The notes under the pieces were generated by a model. The model was not told the DNA's origin and searched no databases. It saw nothing but the letters and a program-made list of their open reading frames with translations. A program made the translations under genes and the position numbers. Below are positions 41,101-53,930 of a DNA stretch of 64,000 nucleotides, in pieces (the stretch's first letter is position 1; each line of letters begins with the position of its first letter). Origin of the DNA: Pogonophryne albipinna (Eukaryota; Chordata; Actinopteri; Perciformes; Artedidraconidae); the NCBI GenBank assembly GCA_028583405.1, contig CM053261.1, forward strand, positions 9,925,459 through 9,989,458. Direction: 5' to 3'.

Positions 41101-44100
41101 GTCACACACTGGAGGTGAGAGCGCGACTTACTGGTGGCGATGTTGGAGGCGGTGTACGAGTCGGCTAGGCCCGACACCTGGCTGGCGATGCTGGCACTGC
41201 TGGACCTGCGGGTGCAGCGCAGGTGAGGGACGCCCGGGGACGTGGGGAGGGGGCCGTCGACGAAAATATGTGACTGAAGAGAGTCAGCTGCAGTGACAGA
41301 AGAAAGGGTTTAAGTCATATTCTCTACTGCAGAAAGAATTCCAGTGAAATCAAGGTAATTATGATTTTATTTTATTTCTGTAGCTTTGGCATACTTTCTG
41401 TTGGCTATGATAATACTGCGGGATCAGTTTGCAAACAAACATCTCCCCTGTACAAGAACAGAGTCCAAAAAAACACAATTTCCGCATATTAATCATTATC
41501 TTTATCATAAAGCTAAACACGAGTCCATCGCTGACGAGCAGCCAACTTCCTAATGTAATGAAGCAAAACTTTTACGAGAGCAGAGCTGCGTGTCAGCAAA
41601 TAATCGTTGTGATCTGGGAACATGACGCTACAACGATGTTTGACGAAACACCAGCGGTCAAAAAGTTGGACAGTTTGTAAAGAAGTTTATATGGAGATCA
41701 AAATCTAAAGTGAGTAATAATAATCTCGTAAATTCACAAGAACATTGTGTTTGCACAGAAGTACTTTGGGTTATCAAATCGTTGTTACAACTATAAAATT
41801 AAGACTCAGGTTGTTATAATCTAGATTTTCCCTTTTTATCCCTAGAATAAGTAACATGAGGGATAAAAAGATGAAAAGAGCCACATAAATGTTTGCTAAA
41901 TGGAAACATACTGTCTGTGTGGAGCTGCCAGTTTAGGACGGGCACTGGGATGGACGTCTCATTGACGGTGAAGTCCTGGTGGCGGTGAGAAACTGCACCA
42001 ACAGACTCCATCAGAAGCTGAGGGTTACTCTGCATCGTCTCAACTAGGGAGCAAGTAAAACGGAAGAAGATTAAAAGACTATCTACATTTAGTATAGTAA
42101 AAGTATGTATGTTTGACTCACCCAATAGAGCCGAGTGTCCATCGCCCAGAGGGAAGCGCTGGTATCGAGGGACACTGAAGGGAGGCAGCAGGTGGAACCG
42201 TTTGTCCAGGAGAGGCTCGAGGCGCGAGGCAGAGGGGTCGGCGGGGTGAAACAGGTTGTATACCTGTTGACAGGCCGGACGCAGAGCCGACACTGGGGGG
42301 GAGAGAGGTCAAGAGATTTAAAAAACTGCAACATGATACCGGAAACTAAGATTTCAAAAGCCAAATAACCCAGTTTTATTCATTGCTGGTTGAAAGTTTC
42401 ATGTCTGTAACCAAATCTTTGTGCAGTTCTACACCACTGCAGACAGGTGAGAAATAAAACCACTGCTCAGCAGCACCCAAACGTTCAGGCTGCTGTAGAG
42501 GTTGTTTGTTAAATTAAATTTAGTTTGACATTCATACTGGTTAAAATAAAGTCACTTGCTTTTTTCTTGATTGTTAGATATGATGATTGTAAACCACTCT
42601 CTAATGTATGAACGGTTAAATATTATGACTTGTCTGTGACTTTTTATGCCAAACAAACTATTTATTGTAAGAAAAGCTTGTCATTTCAGCCCACACATTT
42701 TGAGTCTTAAGAAAAACATAATTTGAGTTGTTTTGCTTTCTACAGTATTGTTTTGATGTGATTAATTGATCGTCATGGTGTGGTTTATTATAGACCAAAA
42801 TAAACCTTAATTAATCAAATCTGTTAGACAGTTAAAATAATAAAAAGAGGAAAAAAAACAGGCTATCCCGACACCGGCTCTACAGCTACTGGAGACGAGA
42901 ATCCCACAAGGGAAAATACAGCAGAAGCTATCTAGCAAAAGAAAACAACTTTCAGAAGGGACTTTTAACTATTTAAAATTACAGTAAGCTATGCGCAATA
43001 TCAAAATAAGCAAAACCTTCCTCACCATCTAAAGAGGGCACCACCGTCTTCCTCAGAGCGAGCACCAGCCCCAGAGGAGAGCCGAACATGAAGAAGTCGG
43101 TCACCTCAAAGTCAAACTTCCCCAAACTGCCTCCTTCCAGCATGGTGCTGCTGCTGGAGCGCCGAGACCCGGGCTCCCCGAGGAGCACGCTGGAGTGGAG
43201 ACTGGAAACATTCATACAATCACAGGTAATGTCGTTAATGAAACTTTAATGGCAAATTAAAATTGAAGATGAATTATTTTCATTAATAAAAAGAGGGGGT
43301 GTACAACTAAAAACTAAATACGAAAGGAAATAGATATGAAAGGAAAAAGTGATTGTTTTAATGCTAAGTTTCATACAACGATCTTCATATATCTATCCAA
43401 AAAAGGCAAACTAATGTAACAATATTGAGAGCTGCTGATGTCAATGCGGCTTAACGTTTTCTTTCGGTTGGCTACTTCTTGTGTTCACATTGAAAAGAAT
43501 GACTAAGCAAAGGGCAAATACAGCTGAACCCTCTAAATGCATTGAATAGATACAAATAAATAAAGTTCAACAAAAATGGCTTAAGTTTTTGTTGATTAAT
43601 ACTAACAAATTACTAAACTCTGTAAACATTCGGCGACATTTACTTAAGCCTATTCCTGTGTCTCACCTGGACAGGAAGGCCTGGTGGTGTTTGATGGTGT
43701 CCAGCTCGTAGGTGGACGAGTCGCTGCGTTTGCGTGGAAGTTGTCTCTTGGGGTCGTCGGGCCCTGAGCAGCGGGGGATGTCGATGTTGCTGCGGCTGAG
43801 ATGGCGGCTTCCTTCGAGGGTCGGCGAGGAGGAAGGAGAGCCGCTGTTGATGATGATACCCGGAGAGAGGAGGTCTGTGTCCTGAGAGACAGAGAGGACA
43901 AGGAGAACATCGTCAAGCTGAACGGGATTAAAACATTTCTAAATGTTCAGCCAGACTAGTAGCATGGCATTAGGGGTGCGACGCTGATTAGCCCAAACTG
44001 AAATTTTAGAACTATTGATTGGTTTGCTGGTTTTTAGAACGCTGGTGTTATATTTTAGTACTGAAAGCCTCATTAAGATGCTAAAGTGTGCATGTTAGCC

Positions 44101-47100
44101 CCGTATATGTCAGAGAGTAGTTAAATGCTACCTGTACACTGATGGCGCTGCCCCGCCTGCTGCTGTTCTGGCTTTCTGACACCATCACCGAGCTGCTGCA
44201 CAGAGCGTCAAACCCCAGGATGCCTCCAACACAATCACCAATAACACACACCTGTAATACAAAACAAAGCACAAAAACATGAATGCACATTAATCACTAA
44301 ACCACTGAGGAAAAATATGAACCTTCCAAGTAGGGGTGTCACAATGTATCGGACAATTGAATTATCAACCCTGAAATGAAGAACATCAAAAGTTTATATC
44401 ATGTTAAGAAAATAAAAAATATGATGAAATATTGTGTAGATAATGCATCACCTATTAAATCATTTCCATTTCTTTCAGTTTAGTTTTTGTCTTCCTCCAA
44501 AAATGTGCTGACTCACCTCCCTACACTCACAATTTGAGTATAATTAACTTAAAAACAAAAAACAATGAATTTCACTGATAGCATTACTTTATATATATTC
44601 TTTAAATAATCCAGTGCCTCTTAAATCATTTCTGTTTCTTTCTGTTGTCGCTTTGTCTTTCTCTGCACTCATCATTTGAGGGCAATTCATTTTCAGAATG
44701 TGCACAATACACCCAGAATAAGTCAAAGATGAATTTGACTGATAACATTATTTATTGACTTTGATAATATTGTGCGAATACTCCAGCGCCTCTTAAATAG
44801 TTTCCATTTGTCTATGTTCTTGCTTTTTTTGTTCTCTCCACAAATGTCCTCTTAATTCCATGTAATTAGTCAAAAAGTGAACCAATAAGCACAATTAAGT
44901 TAAATATGGATTTGACTGAAAGCATTATCTATTTTTTTTTTTTTAATGTACTACAAATATCCCAATGATATGGCTGTTGTCAATTATTTGGACCTCAAAG
45001 ACATTTTGGCCACAATAATCATATGGTGAAAGTATGATATTGTGTCAGCCCTGCCTGGTTACACACTCACCTGGCCGTTGAAAGACGATCCCTCCACAGA
45101 CTTGAGGAAGTCGGTGTACACCTGATTGGCTCGTAAGATGACGGTGGCCACGGCTTCTTGGTACTGCGGTGCGGCGGTGGCTAAGAGGGGCAGCGCGGCC
45201 AGAGGGATGTGGTCCTGACTGCTGGACAGGCAGCCTTCGTCGTAGCTGTAGGGGCTGAGGCTGCGGAGAGGAGGATGCGTTGTTATCCGTCTGTGTTTAA
45301 CATTCACTCAGCAGGTTGTATTACAGCAGATTAATTAAACACTCAAGAGGGCTCTCACTTGGAGACGAGTGCGAATGCGTCCACACATACAGCAGGACAG
45401 GGGACCATCCGGATGGCGATGCGTCCCAGCACTGCGGGATAGTGGACCCTCATCACCGTCTCAAAGGCCCCGCCCAGCGTGTTTATATCCGCCTGCTTGC
45501 CGCTCTGCTCACCTGCAGACAAGAAGAACATGTTGCATTGGTCAAAAAGCTGCAAGAACATTTCCCTTTTACACTTTGTTTCAGAAGTTTGAATTATTTT
45601 TGCAGCAGAATTGTCTTCTTTATATCCTGTCTTTTGTTTGGACATCCTCAGATTAAATCTTGAGAGAACTTGTAAACTACTGCACCAGTTTAAGGCTGTA
45701 ATGAGGTGATTTCCTCCTGAATGGATCAATAAGTATTACCTCTGCCAATGAGGTTATGGTTTCAGTTTGTTTATCGGTATTTAGCTAGATTGCAAAACAA
45801 CTTCTAGCCTGATTTGAATGAAAATGGAAAGGAAAATGGTGTTAGCAAGGGCCAAGAATGATCCCGTCCCAAACAAACTGTTATCCCTTTGTTAAACACT
45901 GCCAAATAGAGCATTTGGCCTTGTGGGAGGTCTGTGTTCTCCGTGGGCTCTTCTTGTTGATACTGATAACATTTGTGATTAAAACAATGAGCAACATTGG
46001 AATTATTTGGAGTTGTTGTTGTTGTTGTGTTCACCTGAAGATTAAATGTTCCTCTGATTTTGGCTCTTCTTTTTTTATCTTTACTCACTCCTTAGTGCTA
46101 TATTTTTCTCTTGACCTATTGTGTACTTTTCTGCATTTTGCAGTTGGTGTCATGTTTTAGAGTTTTTTTCCTCTGAAAATTGCTGCCAGAAATGACACCA
46201 TAGCACAGTGAGAGTGATCTAAGCAGTGAATTTGAGGCCCCAAAACCAAAGCAATAAGCTGAGAGATGCTAAAACGAGACCTAGAGATTGTTGCCATCAT
46301 TTTTCGAGGGTTTTCAAACTTACAAAAAATATTGATTGAAGCCACTATATAAAAAATGTAGGGTTAGAAGTTCAAATTGATTTAAGCTAGTGCGAGTTTC
46401 ATTAAAATGTTGCAGGGTTTGATTGCAGGTGTACCAGAGCCAGTGTCCAGAATGTTTCCTCCATGCAGGACCAGAACGAGGACGTGAGTTTTGGACGTCT
46501 GGAGACACTGCTGAGATGAACAGTCCTGCAGGTAAGAGGAGAGGAAAGGAGGCAGGAAACAGGATTAATAGGGAGAAAGGAGCAGGCAGATAACAGCAAA
46601 AACGGGAAAAAGATAGAAGAGCAACATGCAGGGACAATACTAATGCTAAACGAGTTAGTTGATTAATAAATACATCTATTGAAAACTACATTTAATCAAT
46701 GAAAATGATTGTAAACTGAATTTGTTTGTGTTTTGGACTGTTTCTCAGACCAAATCAATCAATCTGAAGCCTGAAGCGTGCTTTGTATACACACGGTATT
46801 ATCCACTAGATACTAAGCATCAGTTGAGCTGCTGAAGATTGTTTGATAAGATTGAAATCTCAATAGCAATTAATGGACCTTGTGGTGAGATGATTGCCTT
46901 GAATGTTACAAAAAAACTAAGTTTAAAAGCAACAATTAGACAATTGACAGGGGTCATGTGACTTCTTGGTCACTACCAGTAACTTAATGTAGCCAAGAAA
47001 TAGTGAGTACTATATTCTACACTAAATGTAATCAATATGAATGCTGTCAGGCGTCCTTAAAGTGCTTCTACTCCTAAGACATCTAATGTCTATTTCGACT

Positions 47101-49619
47101 TTCTTCAATGCTCTACTGGCTACAGGACTGACACTTACATTTCTTTTTCTGTTGAATTTATGTCTTTTTCTTTTTGAGGCACGGTGCTGAATACAAAGAG
47201 CAAGAACACACAGCATTTATAGCATCGTGAAAGTGTTAGGGCCATGTTTCTACTGAACAGTCTGACGGCTGAGGTGGAGAGGGGGTCCTGGTTTTACTAC
47301 ACTGGCAGGATGACTGGAAGCTATTTCAGGAGGAGGGATGAAAGCTAAACGCTATTTAATTGAAGATGTTAGTGTGTTAGGATGACTTGAATGAAATTAA
47401 AAAAGAGTGAAGGAAGTGTACCTCCATCTGCCTCTCCTCATTACTCATCACAGCATACTCCCCACCCGACTCCTGATACATAGTTTCTGTAAAAACACAA
47501 ATTCATTCAGGAAAAATAAGTGTATATTATACACAAAGATCACAATAAAACTAACTGTAATGGACAATATCTCACTGCAGGATCTCATGTGACCAAAACT
47601 GTTAAAAAATAATATGAGGCTTTGTTTTTATTTAAATCAGTTTAGCACCTTGTGCTTCATCCATCTCGTTTGTTCCTATCTTGTCCATCAGATCGTTGGA
47701 GCTCCACTTGGTGATCTCTTTGGCAAACATCTCCTCGTTGTCAGAAAAGTCCTCTGCAAAATACACAGAGGGCCTCTGATATAAATAATCTATCTCTGCA
47801 CGTCAGAGCAATAATATCTAATAACACAGACCCAAATAAATGTTAATCCCACGATTTAAACGTGTAAAGCCATATTTATTCCTTTATTGTTGGTGTTTTT
47901 AAATTAGCTTAATAGATAGAATTACTTGATTATCTTTCTGTCAGCCATTTTGAAGGGCAAGGCCGTTTGTTGTAGGTTACATTTATTGAATCTAATATAA
48001 CAACGTAATGTTCCTCTTTTAGAGGTCCGGAACATAAAATGCATTCATTTAAGAAAAGAAAATCATCTGAACTTCATGGCAAAATAACAACTTCAACAAA
48101 CAAAAAAGGATTTAGAATGAAACATTGAGATTACCTTGATATATTATATTAATCATCCCAAAGAGAGATATGATAGAAGCGAATTATCTAATCCAATGTG
48201 TTCATGTTGTAAATCCAGTACAAGGCAAAAGGCAGTACAAAATAGTCATGTTGCATAACACATAACACATATAGTGCATGTTTAAAATACAAAATAAAGC
48301 CGGTGTTGTATTATTTATCATGAAGAAAGAGAAGATTTTTTACCGTGAGCATCGAAGAACTCGTCGTCTGTGCTGTCATCTGAGTCTCGGGCGATGCTCT
48401 GCATCCTCCACTCTGAAATGTTCTGGTGAGACGGACTCCCTGTATAAACATATTAAACAAAACAGGAAGTAGTGATGTTAAAGCTGGGAGTAGTAAGGTT
48501 GTATAATGCACTTATCCAAAGTCAGTGTATTAATAACAGTGGTTGGCATGTCCTCAGTTTGGAGAAAAAGTATGGGCATTATAGTGCAGTGGACGGGGGT
48601 GGAGGAAAATGTATTGTAGCCACATAGAAAATAATCAATATCAGTTTAAGTGTACGCTATGTTTGGAATATTTCCACTGCTTTACCTTTTCTGTCAGACA
48701 GTCCGTTTCTGTTATCACAGCTCTCTAAAAAGCACAGATAGACTCCATTGATTGGAGATGTGCTAACTCTTTATCTACTGCAGGTAATACACTGCATTTG
48801 GAGAATACCTCATACAGCTCAACTCCACTTCAAAACATCTGAACAATGCCTTTTATCTTCAGAGAAACAACAAGATATTTGCTAAAATAAATAAAAAATA
48901 AATGATCAATCAATCAAATTTCATTTATATAGCCTTACAGTATATCGCAATTACAAATTTGTCTCAGGGGGCTTTACAGTGCTAACAGCATACAACATCA
49001 TCTGTCATTAGAGCCCCCCAGTGTACAAGAAAAAACCACCAAGGAGACCCCACAATTAAGCGGGAAAATCAGGGAGCGCAACAGAGGAAGGGTCTATCTC
49101 CCAGGACGGACATACACGCAATAAATGTCGTGTTTATAGATAAAAAAAGAGAATGATACTTTTCTGAAATAAAAGTACAACATGGATAATCCAAATGCAT
49201 GTGAACGTATATACAAAAAATGTATCCAGTAGTAATATTCTAGGGGCCACAAAAAAATATTGATATAAATAAATGAGGTAAATAGTAATTCTCACCGCCT
49301 CTCTTGGACGACCTGTTGGAGGACTTGGAGGAGGTGGACCACTGCTTGGTGAGCTCCCCTCGTGTCTCCAGGGAGTCTCCCAGCTTCCCCCCCTCTCCCT
49401 CTGCAGCTGAGCCCCCGGCCTGAGCCCCCTGCTCCTGGTCCTGGCTGACGGACGTCTCTGCCCCCCCCTCCTCAGTCAGGCTGAACTGGGCCATCTTCTT
49501 GGCTAAAGCCAGCTGCGTCTCCAGCTCCAGCAGCCGGATGTCCTCGATGGTGAGGCCGTACCACTCGTCCTGCCAGCACCACGCCTGTCTGTGGGCGCGC
49601 ACCATTACCTTACGCAGGC
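35178..49619 (-). CDS. pitpnm2: membrane-associated phosphatidylinositol transfer protein 2 (Nir3), exons from end of PITP domain to stop
   Basis: Exons, low-high, from 3' to 5': 35178-35543, 36160-36288, 36373-36556, 37980-38129, 38218-38366, 38450-38566, 38979-39095, 39816-39964, 40792-41034, 41132-41287, 41912-42043, 42122-42292, 43026-43201, 43667-43881, 44132-44251, 45071-45260, 45359-45512, 46435-46525, 47422-47486, 47649-47753, 48344-48439, 49296-49619. All phases agree over about 1198 codons. Domains in order: end of the PITP domain ([14 protein letters not shown]); a FFAT motif EFFDAHED, which binds VAP proteins at the ER, split between 48344 and 47753; a lipase-like segment ([22 protein letters not shown]); the DDHD region ([16 protein letters not shown] to [14 protein letters not shown]); and LNS2 ([36 protein letters not shown]). 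The C-terminus ([21 protein letters not shown]) fits PITPNM2 better than PITPNM1. The family moves PI and phosphatidic acid between ER and plasma membrane during phosphoinositide signalling. About 230 N-terminal residues are outside the recognisable sequence. Long introns hold LINE fragments or nothing recognisable. Confidence 0.92.
36622..37545 (-). mobile_element. LINE 3' fragment in a pitpnm2 intron
   Basis: On the minus strand it encodes [19 protein letters not shown] (with gaps), then [33 protein letters not shown] and [17 protein letters not shown], the C-terminal region of a CR1/L2/Rex1-group non-LTR reverse transcriptase; the clade cannot be settled by eye. The 3' end is at 36622-36640 with a (CTA)n tail preceded by CTGGATAAATAAAGG. 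It is 5'-truncated near 37545, beyond the RT catalytic centre, and cannot be active. Confidence 0.85.
48904..49150 (-). mobile_element. old L2 LINE 3' end in a pitpnm2 intron
   Basis: The minus strand ends in (TTGA)n after a TATATAAATGAAAT-type tail and contains the same CCCTGAT/TTCTTGTACACTG and CCGTCCTGGGAGATAGACC words as the 3' ends of the copies at 8600-8840 and 57195-57470, but with many differences. It is a diverged, severely 5'-truncated relative of the same family. Confidence 0.8.
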
Positions 49620-50387
49620 CTGGAGGACAGCAGTGAGGATTTATTGGCATTTTAGAGAGGAAAGAAGCATGTTTCTGGGATATATATTCTGGGTCAATTT
49701 AAGTGGATTAACCTTAAAATAAAGACTTTATTTGGTTCAATCTAGAATTGTATATACGATGTATATTTTGTAAATTGTGTCATTTTTATAATTTGTTTAT
49801 CTTTAATATTTTTTATTCATGCTTCTTAGGTAACATTAAGCTGTCTTTGGCTCTTTTCTGCTGTTACAGTGTAAATGTCCCCTCTGTGGGACTAATAAAG
49901 ATATTCTGATTCTGCCACAGAGTCACTGTTTAAACAAAGGTATAGGTTTGGTTTGAAATATGAGGAAGGGCTATTCAATCATTAACAAATTAAATCATAT
50001 TAAAAAAGGCAATGCAATTTAGCAAATAGCGCATTATAATGCTTAAGGAATTCAAAAGGTGGCCTGACAGTCTCTATTTATTGCAATAAGTCTGGTTTCT
50101 TTGATAGAAAACTGAGATACTGCTTTAATAGATTAGACAACTCAAACCAGAAACTGCAAGGAAAGAAAAAATAGATTAAATAAATACATCATGCAAACAC
50201 TTTAAGACTCAAATACAGTATTCAGTAATAATAAAATCTATTATTTAAGTTTTGTAACTATTTGATTAGAAATTCTGACAGTGCTGTAATATTATACTGT
50301 GTAATATATGATATAAAGTATTTTCCAAAATTAAGTTAAATTATTCATAACTCTAGTGGAGCAATCTGATTTATTTTGTTCCCGTTT
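49620..50387. other. probable pitpnm2 intron, nothing recognised
   Basis: AT-rich, without ORFs or repeat ends. It is placed in an intron because the exon ending at 49619 has a 3' splice acceptor and the PITP exons before it are still missing. Confidence 0.5.
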
Positions 50388-50600
50388 CGAACACTTATGT
50401 ACGGAGTCCTGGAGGGTTCATTGAGAGAAAAATAAATAAAACGTGGCCACGTTTTACTTTCTCGTTCGCACGAGTTAATAAAGCGTGGCCTTGTTTTATT
50501 TAAATTGAGGGATTCCTGTCCGTGACTCACAGTATCTGCTGCCCACAGCTGTTTTATAGAAGGAAAACCTCCTTCACTTTATGAAATCTCTGCGGCACCA

Positions 50601-50893
50601 GTGGCCTGTACTACGAAGCAGGATTTGCTATTTACACTATTCATTCATGAAGTATGACGCTGCGCTGTCAGCACGCGTCTCCATGTTTGTGATTGGTCAA
50701 ATGTTGCTAACCCGTCCCTTTCACGTGAACGCGCTCTCAGCCGGACAGAGAAACCCTGGTTGATTTACTGAGTTGATAACCAGCTTCGTAGGACCGCTTA
50801 TCGACATCGCGTTTGTTAGGGTTAGTTAAACCGGGTAAATCGAACATATCCAAGTCCAGGGTCTGTTGAACTGGCTTCGTCGTACAGGGCACT
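50601..50893. mobile_element. PIF/Harbinger-like MITE (about 290 bp)
   Basis: The left end is TGGCCTGTACTACGAAGC and the right end inverted is TGCCCTGTACGACGAAGCCA. Such TACGAAGC-ended MITEs are common in fish and I associate them with PIF/Harbinger, from memory. Flanks are CCAG and TGGAGG, so no clear 3-bp target duplication remains. Confidence 0.65.
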
Positions 50894-51109
50894 GGAGGCA
50901 GTAACGTGTAACTCAGCAGAATCTGAGACGAGCAGCACCAGCTGCAAAGAGCTGTGCCTTTTACTGTTTACTTCACTGCGTTTCCCTTCATTAGAACAGC
51001 TGAATAGAGATCGAGGCTGTTACGTTTAACCACACACACCTATACACACACCGAACTACCAGAGTATTCTCCCTCGTTTTATGAAGGAGATGTCCTGTCA
51101 CCGGGGCGC

Positions 51110-51112
<3 letters not shown>

Positions 51113-51147
<35 letters not shown>
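51113..51147. repeat. (GT)n microsatellite
   Basis: About 17 GT units followed by GCGCGCGC. Confidence 0.95.
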
Positions 51148-51153
<6 letters not shown>

Positions 51154-51352
51154 CTCAGCTCCACTCTGTGGGCGTGTTCGTGTGTGTCCGACACCACCGG
51201 CATTTGTTTTCAAATTACCACGAACAGTACTTTACACAAATCTGGTTCTCCATAGTTAAGTGTATTCCCAAGTGAAAGAAATTTGTTTAATCTTAATCTC
51301 GATGTGCCATAGTCCTGCCGGATTGCACCGGAACGAACGATACTATCATAAA

Positions 51353-51394
<42 letters not shown>
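51353..51394. repeat. (AC)n microsatellite
   Basis: About 20 CA units, directly before the palindromic array. Confidence 0.95.
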
Positions 51395-51395
<1 letters not shown>

Positions 51396-51560
51396 CGAGG
51401 CCACGCTTTATTAACTCGTGCGCACGCTTTAGTAACTCGTGCGCACGAGTTACTAAAGCGTGCGCACGAATTAATAAAGCGTGCGCACAAATTAATAAAG
51501 CGTGCGCACGAGTTACTAAAGCGTGCCCACGAGAAGGTATCTTGTGCGAACGAGAAAGTA
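51396..51560. repeat. palindromic minisatellite of GTGCGCACGAGTTA units
   Basis: A 21-22-bp unit (GTGCGCACGAGTTACTAAAGC and variants with AATTAATAAAGC) is repeated about six times, the first units in inverse orientation to the later ones. Each unit contains the palindrome GTGCGCAC, so the array can form many small hairpins plus one larger cruciform around about 51445. Confidence 0.85.
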
Positions 51561-51625
51561 AAACGTGGCCACGTTTTATTTATTTTTCTCTCTATGAACC
51601 CTCCAGGGCTCCGTACTTATGGATC

Positions 51626-52854
51626 GGTCAATATGAAAATGTAATCTTGAACAATGTATTTTTCTTGAGGACCTAAACAAGCATAAGCTGGTTATAAATT
51701 CGGACGTGTAATTAGCTAAAGTTTTGTTGTTTATTGATATCAGACAATGATACTACAGATTATTCAATTATTAATTAAATATTTCGTTTTGTTATTGCAT
51801 TCATTTGTACAGTACTGTATCATGTCTGTATCATCTTTTGTTTCATTTGTATTTTCTTTGGTTTTACACGCTCGAAAAAAGAAAAAAAAACGAAACTAAA
51901 CTAAATCCCAACCCCTCTGAGCAAATCATGATTAAAACATCCAACTTGGTAATAAAAGCCAAAATTAGCAAACAGAGAAAGCTATTAAATTAATATCCAG
52001 TGGAAAAAACCACTGACAGATTAATAAAGCTTGAACGGTCCAGCATTATACAACCCCCTTCCGGCATAATTTATAATAAAGACGCTGTGTTAGAGCAGGT
52101 TTAATGCAAATGAGATACAGTGAATATCAGAAGCTGCAGGTGCATTAGCATAACAACAAAGGGAAAGTCCTTTATAAAAGCATGCATGTTAAAGTGGAAG
52201 TGGATGCAGCATGGACAGAAAAAACAAACAGATCTTGTGGTTTAGGGTCTTTTGATTAGGCCTCAAAGTGAGAATGCCATGAAGATAGAGCAGCTGCTGT
52301 GTAATTAGCCTGGGAGTGAGCGCGTGAGGGAGTGAGCTGCGGCTGCCCGAGTGTAAACAGTCTTAAATCACAGCGGCAAAACAGAAACGGCGGCAGGAAA
52401 TTAATCCAGTCTGCTGTGTTATCTCAGGGAGCCAGACTCCGCGCTGCTGCCTCTCAAACACTTTCTATAAGGGATTTATTTGTTTTACCTGCCCGCTCAC
52501 TATCCCTCACACTCACCTTGTTCCTTTCTTCTTCAGTCACTCAACATAATAGACAGTTTAATTAATCAGTGGTTAATCATTAAAGAAAGAAGGTCTTTTT
52601 TTTCTTTTAGTTAGGCTATTATTCTTTAGATATTTTGGATTATTCAAATACTTTCAAGGTAATCATGTTCAGGGTTATCCTGACTTTATCAGCATCATTC
52701 CTGACTCTTTAGGATTCATTCCCAACTGTTGTATACTTTTTTCCTGATTTTTCATGGTTATCTATTTAGGCTACTTTTTAAAGTTTTAAATCTCACATTT
52801 TCAAGGATTTAGTATTTTGTGTTAGACATTTTGGGTGCGAATTAATGGCACAAA
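51626..52854. other. non-coding segment, nothing recognised
   Basis: AT-rich sequence (with a less AT-rich patch at 52310-52480) without clear repeat ends or ORF with family resemblance. It probably belongs to a pitpnm2 intron. Confidence 0.4.
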
Positions 52855-53085
52855 CTAACGTAACGTCCACACGGTTCCGTTGCGTGCTTCAACGGAGACG
52901 CTTCCCATTCACTTTGAATGGGGTGACGTCAAGCTTTGCCGAACTGCGTTGTGGTTCCGTTGCTTTGCCTCCGTTACTCGCTTCGAAAGTTGAGAAAAGT
53001 TCAACTTTTCAAGCGTCAACGGAAGCGCCAGACAACCAAATCATATGCCAGTGCAAGCTCTAGCCCAGAGTGTGGACGTACCGTA
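52855..53085. mobile_element. small MITE-like element with ACGTCCACAC ends
   Basis: Left AACGTAACGTCCACACGG and right inverted ACGGTACGTCCACACTC share the 10-mer ACGTCCACAC. The interior is rich in paired CGTT/AACG words. The superfamily is unknown and the boundaries approximate. Confidence 0.5.
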
Positions 53086-53138
53086 ATATGTACAACTCTA
53101 GGCCTTTTCTGATTTTTAAGCATTATTAATAATTTAAG

Positions 53139-53293
53139 GTTCTATTTCGTCCCTACTGACCGCCAGAGGCGGTGCTTTAGCACTGGATATGTCCATCGCG
53201 CGCATGCGCCGTACGAGTACCAATAACAACAAAGTCACCTGTGACCCACGTGACACCGGCTATATCAGCCAGTGTCATCAGAGCATCTGTTCC
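53139..53293 (+). repeat. DIRS left inverted terminal repeat
   Basis: Starts GTTCTATTTCGTCCCTACTG. From about 53158 (ACCGCCAGAGGCGGTGCTTT) to 53293 it is inverse to 63806-63950 with few mismatches. The first 20 bases differ between the two ends; the right end has about 25 extra terminal bases. Both versions are found in the internal complementary region. Confidence 0.92.
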
Positions 53294-53429
53294 TTTTCAT
53301 CTCCTCGCTGCGCGAGAGTACCGTGGCTACAATATTGTAGCCTACAGCGTTCAGTTGGAACGTTTGATTTAAGGATTTCTCTGCATCCAGCTGGCTGCGT
53401 GGAGCTTCGCGACTGATCCAGTCGGAGCC

Positions 53430-53930
53430 GCGGGGTTACCCGTCCTCCAGGAGCTATGGCCGGCTGCGCAGAAAACTTCAACGGACAGGTTGGTGTCGGC
53501 TTGGTCGGTGACGGCAGTGTTTCCACTCCCTCTCCCAGCTAAGTTGTCCTGATTCTGTCTTGGTTGCTACCTGGCTTGAACTTTCTGGTGACGGCAGCGT
53601 TTCCGCCCCCTCTCCCAGGAGTTGCCCTTGTTGCGCTCTCTGTACTTTTCTGATAGCGCGGCGTTGCGCCAAGCTATCATTTGCATCTTGAGTTCCAGCT
53701 TTTGTCGTGTCCTCTTGTTTAGCTAGTTAGCAGTAGCGCGGCTCAGCCTAACCGTGTCCGCCCAGTCAGCCACTTTGGCTGACGCTTGAGGTAAGCACCA
53801 TGTATGTAGTGGGAGTGCAACTGCCGCTGCGCCTCTGCTTGTTGACAAAAAAGACGCCAGAAGCGAAATTTTGAAGTATTTTAGCTATATCTCTGACAGT
53901 GAGGGCACCAAGCCTATGGACACCACGAGG
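53430..53930 (+). other. DIRS 5' region, possible start of a broken gag-like ORF
   Basis: An ATG at 53456 opens a short frame (MAGCAENFNGQVGVG) that stops after about 30 codons. A GGTGACGGCAGYGTTTCC block occurs twice (53507 and 53582). I cannot identify a gag domain. The sequence turns into other repeat material near 53930. Confidence 0.4.

Larger units (their letters stand above)
50388..51625. mobile_element. element with long (about 85 bp) inverted ends
   Basis: The left end (CACTTATGTACGGAGTCCTG, then GGAGGGTTCAT, AAAACGTGGCCACGTTTTAC and TTCTCGTTCGCACGA) recurs inverted at about 51530-51625 with few changes. The central part holds a PIF/Harbinger-like MITE, two dinucleotide runs and a palindromic minisatellite. 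There is no ORF. No target duplication could be fixed, because the terminal bases are themselves partly palindromic. Superfamily unknown. Confidence 0.7.
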
